A stretch of 10,011 nucleotides of DNA, taken from positions 1-10,011 of the forward strand of contig JBOGGN010000165.1 in the NCBI GenBank assembly GCA_050744165.1, read 5' to 3'. Positions 6,715 to 10,011 of the stretch are shown here, one piece after another. Source of the stretch: JBOGGN01 sp050744165 (GTDB lineage Bacteria; Actinomycetota; Acidimicrobiia; Acidimicrobiales; Palsa-688). The notes below the pieces were generated by a model. That model saw nothing but the letters and a program-made list of their open reading frames with translations, made no database searches and was not told where the DNA came from. How positions within the stretch are numbered: position 1 is the first letter of the stretch; each line of letters opens with the position of its first letter. The translations under genes and the position numbers were made by a program.

Positions 6715-7247
6715 GCACGCAGTCAGCCGCCAACCAGGAGACCTCCCCCGAAGAGCAGGCCCCGGCCCCGCCGCCGCAGCTGCACGGGTGGCCGGTGGTC
6801 GACTCCCACGGCCAGGCGGTGGTGCACTGCACCCGCGATGGCTATATCGAGTTGATGACCGCCCTCAAAGCCGACGGCTTCGACATGTGCGTCGACGTCT
6901 GCGGCGTCGACTACCTGTCGCACCCGGTGCGCGACGCTCCGGCGCCGGTCACGCCGGAGCGCTTCGAGGTCGTCGTCAACCTGCGCTCTGTCGACAAGCA
7001 GGTCCGGGTCCGCGTCCGCGCCCAGGTGCCCGAGTCCGACGCCAGCATCGCCACCTTGTTTCCGCTGTGGGCGGGCAGCGAGGCGCCCGAGCGGGAAGCG
7101 TACGACATGTTCGGGATCGTGTTCGTCGGCCACCCCGACCTCAGCCGGATCCTCATGCCCGAGGACTGGGAGGGATACCCGCTGCGCAAGGACTACGCCG
7201 TGGGGCGCATCCCGGTTCAGTTCAAGGAAGCACCCTCCCCCCGTTGA
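6711..7247 (+). CDS. nuoC: NADH-quinone oxidoreductase subunit C (NuoC, 30 kDa subunit)
   Basis: This 178-residue peripheral-arm subunit of complex I carries no cofactor. The family signature is complete: EREAYDMFGIVFVGHPDL (127-144), ILMPEDWEGYPLRKDY (147-162). The first 25 residues form a Gln/Pro/Ala-rich extension. ATG 6711 overlaps the nuoB stop by 4 bases. The protein ends shortly after the PLRKDY motif, so it is not the NuoCD fusion found in E. coli, and a separate nuoD would be expected next; none follows. The stop TGA (7245-7247) lies inside the first unit of a 15-base tandem repeat, so the extreme C-terminus (APSPR) may have been shaped by slippage in that repeat. Confidence 0.96.
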
Positions 7248-7334
7248 GCACCCCCCTCTTGAGTACCGCCCTCTTGAGTACCGCCCTCTTGCGTACCCCC
7301 CCTGGTGACAACCCCCCTCGTAAACCCCCATCTG
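7244..7334 (+). repeat. Degenerate 15-base tandem repeat between nuoC and nuoE
   Basis: Units of about 15 bases run head to tail from the nuoC stop codon. The first is TTGAGCACCCCCCTC (7244-7258). Two identical TTGAGTACCGCCCTC copies follow at 7259-7273 and 7274-7288. Then comes TTGCGTACCCCCCCTG (7289-7304, one base longer), and two more decayed units, GTGACAACCCCCCTC (7305-7319) and GTAAACCCCCATCTG (7320-7334). It occupies most of the 130-base spacer where nuoD normally lies. The array has no recognised function and has no coding continuity with nuoE. Confidence 0.85.
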
Positions 7335-7336
7335 GG

Positions 7337-7367
7337 TTGGCACCTCACCCCTCCGCTCCGCGAATAT
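7337..7367 (+). promoter_or_regulatory. Candidate promoter for nuoEFG, near-leaderless
   Basis: TTGGCA (7337-7342) resembles a -35 box, and GAATAT (7362-7367) lies in the only A/T-rich patch nearby, with a 19-base spacer. Transcription from it would start about 4 bases before the nuoE ATG. That fits the lack of any Shine-Dalgarno sequence there (the upstream bases are GCAGCGA). Leaderless mRNAs are common in actinobacteria. The spacer is longer than the ideal 17 bases, so this is only a candidate. Confidence 0.3.
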
Positions 7368-7377
7368 CACGCAGCGA

Positions 7378-8067
7378 ATGGCACGGCTGACGCCTGAGAA
7401 CACCGAGCGGGCGCACGACCTCATGGCGCTCTACCCCCAGCCGCGCTCGGCCCTGATCCCGATGCTGCACCTGGCCCAGGAGCAGGACGGCTACCTGACC
7501 GCCGATGGCATGGGTCACATCGCGGAGTTGCTGGGGTTGACGGCCGCCGAGGTGCGAGGGACGGCCAGCTTCTACGACATGCTCTTCCTTGAGCCCATCG
7601 GGAAGTACCTGTTGTGCGTCTGCACCAACATCGCCTGCATGTTGAACGGCGCCTACGAGCTGTTGGAACACGCCGAGGAGACCCTCGGCGTCAAGGCAGG
7701 CGGCACCACAACCGACGGCATGTTCACCGTCGAGGAGTTCGAGTGCCTCGCCCTGTGCGGCAACGCACCGTGTTTGACCGCCAACTGGCGCTTCTTCGGC
7801 GACCTGACCCCAGAGAAGTTCGACGCCCTCGTCGACGACCTGCGGACCGGCCGTCTGGCCGACGACGTTCCCGAGCACGGCACCCTGTGCCGGGTTCCGC
7901 GCAGCGTCGGCCTCCCGGCGGGGGTGCCGAAGGGCCCCAGACCACCGATGCCGCCCAGCCCGACGCAGGAGGGGATGACCACCGCCACGGCGCCCAAGGG
8001 ACCCGGCGGAGCCGGAGGAGCCGGAGGAGCCGGCGGAGCCGGCGGAGCCGGCGGAGGCAAACCATGA
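7378..8067 (+). CDS. nuoE: NADH-quinone oxidoreductase subunit E (NuoE), N1a [2Fe-2S] cluster
   Basis: NuoE is part of the NADH-oxidising module of complex I. The four N1a ligands are C82 and C87 (VCTNIAC) and C123 and C127 (ECLALCGNAP). The N-terminal region (YPQPRSALIPMLHLAQEQDG) matches the thioredoxin-like NuoE family and supports the ATG at 7378, even though no ribosome site is visible. The protein is 229 residues. After about residue 160 it continues as a Pro-rich linker ending in a Gly-Gly-Ala repeat that is not part of the conserved fold. It follows nuoC by 130 bases instead of following nuoD. Its stop overlaps the nuoF ATG by 4 bases. NuoE works with NuoF, and in many bacteria with NuoG, all encoded here in order. 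Confidence 0.96.
   Translation: MARLTPENTERAHDLMALYPQPRSALIPMLHLAQEQDGYLTADGMGHIAELLGLTAAEVRGTASFYDMLFLEPIGKYLLCVCTNIACMLNGAYELLEHAEETLGVKAGGTTTDGMFTVEEFECLALCGNAPCLTANWRFFGDLTPEKFDALVDDLRTGRLADDVPEHGTLCRVPRSVGLPAGVPKGPRPPMPPSPTQEGMTTATAPKGPGGAGGAGGAGGAGGAGGGKP
8005..8058 (+). repeat. 9-base tandem repeat encoding a Gly-Gly-Ala tail of NuoE and the nuoF ribosome site
   Basis: Six units of GGCGGAGCC or close variants (GGAGGAGCC, and GGCGGAGGC for the last) run from 8005 to 8058. They encode (Gly-Gly-Ala)5-Gly-Gly-Gly. The last unit supplies GGAGG at 8053-8057, 6 bases before the nuoF ATG at 8064. The GGAGGAG core is therefore both protein repeat and Shine-Dalgarno sequence. Confidence 0.9.
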
Positions 8068-9371
8068 CCGTCACCGACGCCCCCAAGATCGTCACCCGCC
8101 ACCTGGCCAACCCGGAGAGCTGGACCCTGCGCAGCTACCTGGCGGCCGACGGCTACCAGGGCCTGCGTAAGGCCTTGAGCATGAAGCGCGAGGACATCCA
8201 CGAGGAGGTCAAGAAAGCCTCCCTGCTCGGCCGCGGCGGCGCCGGCTTCCCCGCGGGCCAGAAATGGGCCATGTTGCGCAAGGCCGAGCCGGTCTACCTG
8301 GTGGTCAACGGCGACGAGTCTGAGCCCGCCACCTTCAAGGACCACATGCTGATCGAGCAGGACCCCCACGAGATCATCGAGGGGTCGCTCATCACGGCGT
8401 TCGTGATCGGCGCCTCCCGGGTGTTCATCTTCGTGCGGGGCGAGTTCGCCCTGGGCCTCGAACGCATGACCCAGGCGGTCAACGAGGCCTACCAGTACGG
8501 CGCCATCGGCCCGGACATCTTTGGCTCGGGGTGGTCGATCGACCTGATCGTGCACCCGGGGGCGGGCGCTTACATTTGCGGCGACGAGACTGGGCTCCTT
8601 GAGAGCCTGGAGGGCAAGCGGGGCTTCCCGCGGATCAAGCCCCCCTATTTTCCCGCTGCCTTTGGCCTCTACCAGGCGCCGACGGTGGTCAACAACGTCG
8701 AGACCATGTCCAACATCCCCTGGGTGGTGCTCAACGGAGGCGACGCCTTCATCGCCCTCGGCGACAACCGCAGTCGGGGCACCCGGATCTTTTCGGTGTC
8801 GGGCCACGTGAACCGGCCGGGCAACTACGAGGTGGAGATGGTCAAGACGACCTTCCGCGACCTGTTCTACGACCCCGCCTACGGGGGCGGGATACGGGAC
8901 GGCCACGAGCTGAAGGCCTTCATCCCGGGCGGCGCCTCCTCACCGTGGTTGGGACCCGACAAGCTGGACGTCCCGCTGGACCAAGACGAGGTCGGCAAGC
9001 TCGGCACCATGCTCGGATCGGGCTCCATCGTGGCCATGGACGACACCACGTGCATGGTGCGGGCCGCGTGGCGGCTGTGCCGGTTCTTCCACAAGGAGTC
9101 GTGCTGGCAGTGCACCCCCTGCCGGGAGGGGGCGGGGTGGTTGGAGAAGATCCTGCAGCGCATCGAGGCCGGCCGGGGCCGGGAGGACGATCTCGACCTG
9201 TTGCTCGACGCCTGCGACAACATCGCCCCCGGCCTCAGCTGGCCGCCGAAGCAGACCACGATCTGTCCTCTCGGGCCGTCGATTCCCTCCCCGATCGTGT
9301 CGGGCGTGCGGATGTTCCGCGACGAGTTTCTGACCCATATCAAGGAAGGGGCGTGCCCCTTTGCCGGCTAA
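8064..9371 (+). CDS. nuoF: NADH-quinone oxidoreductase subunit F (NuoF), NADH/FMN-binding, N3 [4Fe-4S] cluster
   Basis: NuoF oxidises NADH with FMN and passes electrons to cluster N3 at the tip of the peripheral arm. The 435-residue protein has the Gly-rich NADH/FMN-binding segment GRGGAGFPAGQKW (56-68), GDESEPATFKDHML (83-96) and GAGAYICGDETGLLESLEGK (166-185). N3 ligands are C347, C350 and C353 (ESCWQCTPCREG) and C401 (TTICPLG). About 47 residues separate C353 from the last cysteine, roughly seven more than in E. coli or Thermus by my recollection; the extra residues include LSWPPKQT. ATG 8064 overlaps the nuoE stop (ATGA), and GGAGG lies 6 bases upstream. The stop TAA 9369-9371 lies 11 bases beyond the likely nuoG start, so the two genes overlap. 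Confidence 0.98.
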   Translation: MTVTDAPKIVTRHLANPESWTLRSYLAADGYQGLRKALSMKREDIHEEVKKASLLGRGGAGFPAGQKWAMLRKAEPVYLVVNGDESEPATFKDHMLIEQDPHEIIEGSLITAFVIGASRVFIFVRGEFALGLERMTQAVNEAYQYGAIGPDIFGSGWSIDLIVHPGAGAYICGDETGLLESLEGKRGFPRIKPPYFPAAFGLYQAPTVVNNVETMSNIPWVVLNGGDAFIALGDNRSRGTRIFSVSGHVNRPGNYEVEMVKTTFRDLFYDPAYGGGIRDGHELKAFIPGGASSPWLGPDKLDVPLDQDEVGKLGTMLGSGSIVAMDDTTCMVRAAWRLCRFFHKESCWQCTPCREGAGWLEKILQRIEAGRGREDDLDLLLDACDNIAPGLSWPPKQTTICPLGPSIPSPIVSGVRMFRDEFLTHIKEGACPFAG

Positions 9372-10011
9372 GCCTCCTCCGGAGAAGGTCACGATCACCC
9401 TCGACGGCCGCCCGGTGGTGGCCAACAAGGGGGAGATGATCATTGCCGCCGCCGAGCGCGCCGGGGTGTACATCCCCAGGTTCTGTTACCACCCCCGGAT
9501 GAAGCCGGTGGGGATGTGCCGCATGTGCCTGGTCGAGGTGGTCGGCCCCCGCGGCCCGGCATTGACCCCGGCCTGCTTTTTCGCGGTCGCCGACGGCCAG
9601 GTGGTCAACACCACCACGCCGGCAGTCAAGAAGGCCCAGGACGGGATCCTCGAGTTCCTGCTGGTCAACCATCCTCTTGATTGCCCGGTATGCGACAAGG
9701 GCGGCGAGTGCCCGCTGCAGGACCAGACCCTCGCCTACGGGCCCGGCGAGACGCGCTTTGTAGAGGAAAAGCGGCACTGGGCCAAGCCCATCGCACTTTC
9801 CGACCTGGTGCTGCTGGACCGAGAGCGCTGCATCCAGTGCGCCCGCTGCACCCGCTTCGCCGACGAGATCGCCGGCGAAGCAGAGATCGACTTCGCGGCG
9901 CGCGGCGACGTCCTTGAGGTAGCCGCTTTCCCCTCGAAGCCCTTCTCGTCCTACTTCGCCGGCAACACCGTCCAGATCTGCCCGGTTGGCGCGCTCACCG
10001 CCCCGCCGTAC
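9361..10011 (+). CDS. nuoG: NADH-quinone oxidoreductase subunit G (NuoG), N-terminal 217 residues, cut by window end
   Basis: The frame is open to the window edge. TTG 9361 is the best start: AGGAAGGGG (9343-9351) lies 9 bases upstream, and the protein then begins MPAKPPPEKVTITLDGRPVV. It overlaps the nuoF end by 11 bases. All iron-sulfur ligands expected in this part are visible: C42, C53, C56 and C72 for the [2Fe-2S] cluster N1b; H104, C108, C111 and C117 (HPLDCPVCDKGGEC) for N5; and C157, C160, C163 and C207 (CIQCARC, then ICPVG) for N4. The molybdopterin-oxidoreductase-like C-terminal domain lies beyond the window. NuoG carries electrons from N3 towards NuoI and NuoB. The sequence RERCIQCARCTRFADE reads like actinobacterial NuoG. 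Confidence 0.96.
   Translation, partial: MPAKPPPEKVTITLDGRPVVANKGEMIIAAAERAGVYIPRFCYHPRMKPVGMCRMCLVEVVGPRGPALTPACFFAVADGQVVNTTTPAVKKAQDGILEFLLVNHPLDCPVCDKGGECPLQDQTLAYGPGETRFVEEKRHWAKPIALSDLVLLDRERCIQCARCTRFADEIAGEAEIDFAARGDVLEVAAFPSKPFSSYFAGNTVQICPVGALTAPPY

Noticed and set aside
7244..7334. CRISPR array
   Set aside because: The units are 15 bases, directly adjacent with no spacers, and degenerate. This is a simple tandem repeat.

Overview
The window comes from a high-GC bacterium, most likely an actinobacterium. Acidimicrobiia or a neighbouring class is my guess. The reasons are the G/C-rich third codon positions, the many GTG and TTG starts (seven of twelve visible starts), the short or overlapping gene junctions, and NuoE/NuoF/NuoG sequences that read like actinobacterial ones. 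This placement is an inference from sequence character, not from a marker gene. Every gene lies on the + strand and all can be read as respiratory-chain genes. No tRNA, rRNA, CRISPR array, insertion sequence or phage gene is visible, and there is no gene-free stretch longer than about 130 bases.

Positions 1-5542 are a quinol-oxidising cytochrome b/Rieske operon. It holds the end of a membrane-anchored protein of unknown family (1-335), a two-cluster [4Fe-4S] ferredoxin (384-797), a cytochrome b6-type subunit (819-1637), a separate subunit-IV-type C-terminal cytochrome b half (1678-2538), a Rieske iron-sulfur protein (2585-3454), a membrane-anchored dihaem cytochrome c (3551-4588) and an unrecognised three-helix membrane protein (4589-5542). 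This is not the usual actinobacterial QcrCAB complex. Cytochrome b is split as in b6f, its haem-ligand spacing matches plastid b6 exactly, and it has a cysteine at the position that holds the extra covalent haem ci in b6f. The Qo motif is APWY rather than PEWY or PDWY. The ferredoxin next to cytochrome b is the most suggestive hint of unusual chemistry.

Positions 5647-10011 are the first part of a complex I (NADH:quinone oxidoreductase) operon: nuoA, nuoB, nuoC, nuoE, nuoF and the first 217 codons of nuoG. nuoD, which normally lies between nuoC and nuoE, is absent. Its place is taken by a 130-base spacer containing a degenerate 15-base tandem repeat that begins at the nuoC stop codon, followed by a possible promoter just upstream of nuoE.

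Together the two blocks would link NADH oxidation (complex I reducing menaquinone) to quinol oxidation by the cytochrome b/Rieske complex and electron delivery to the dihaem cytochrome c. Several proteins carry low-complexity Ala/Gly/Pro/Glu extensions absent from the minimal family members: the subunit-IV N-terminus and the C-termini of the unknown membrane protein, NuoA and NuoE.
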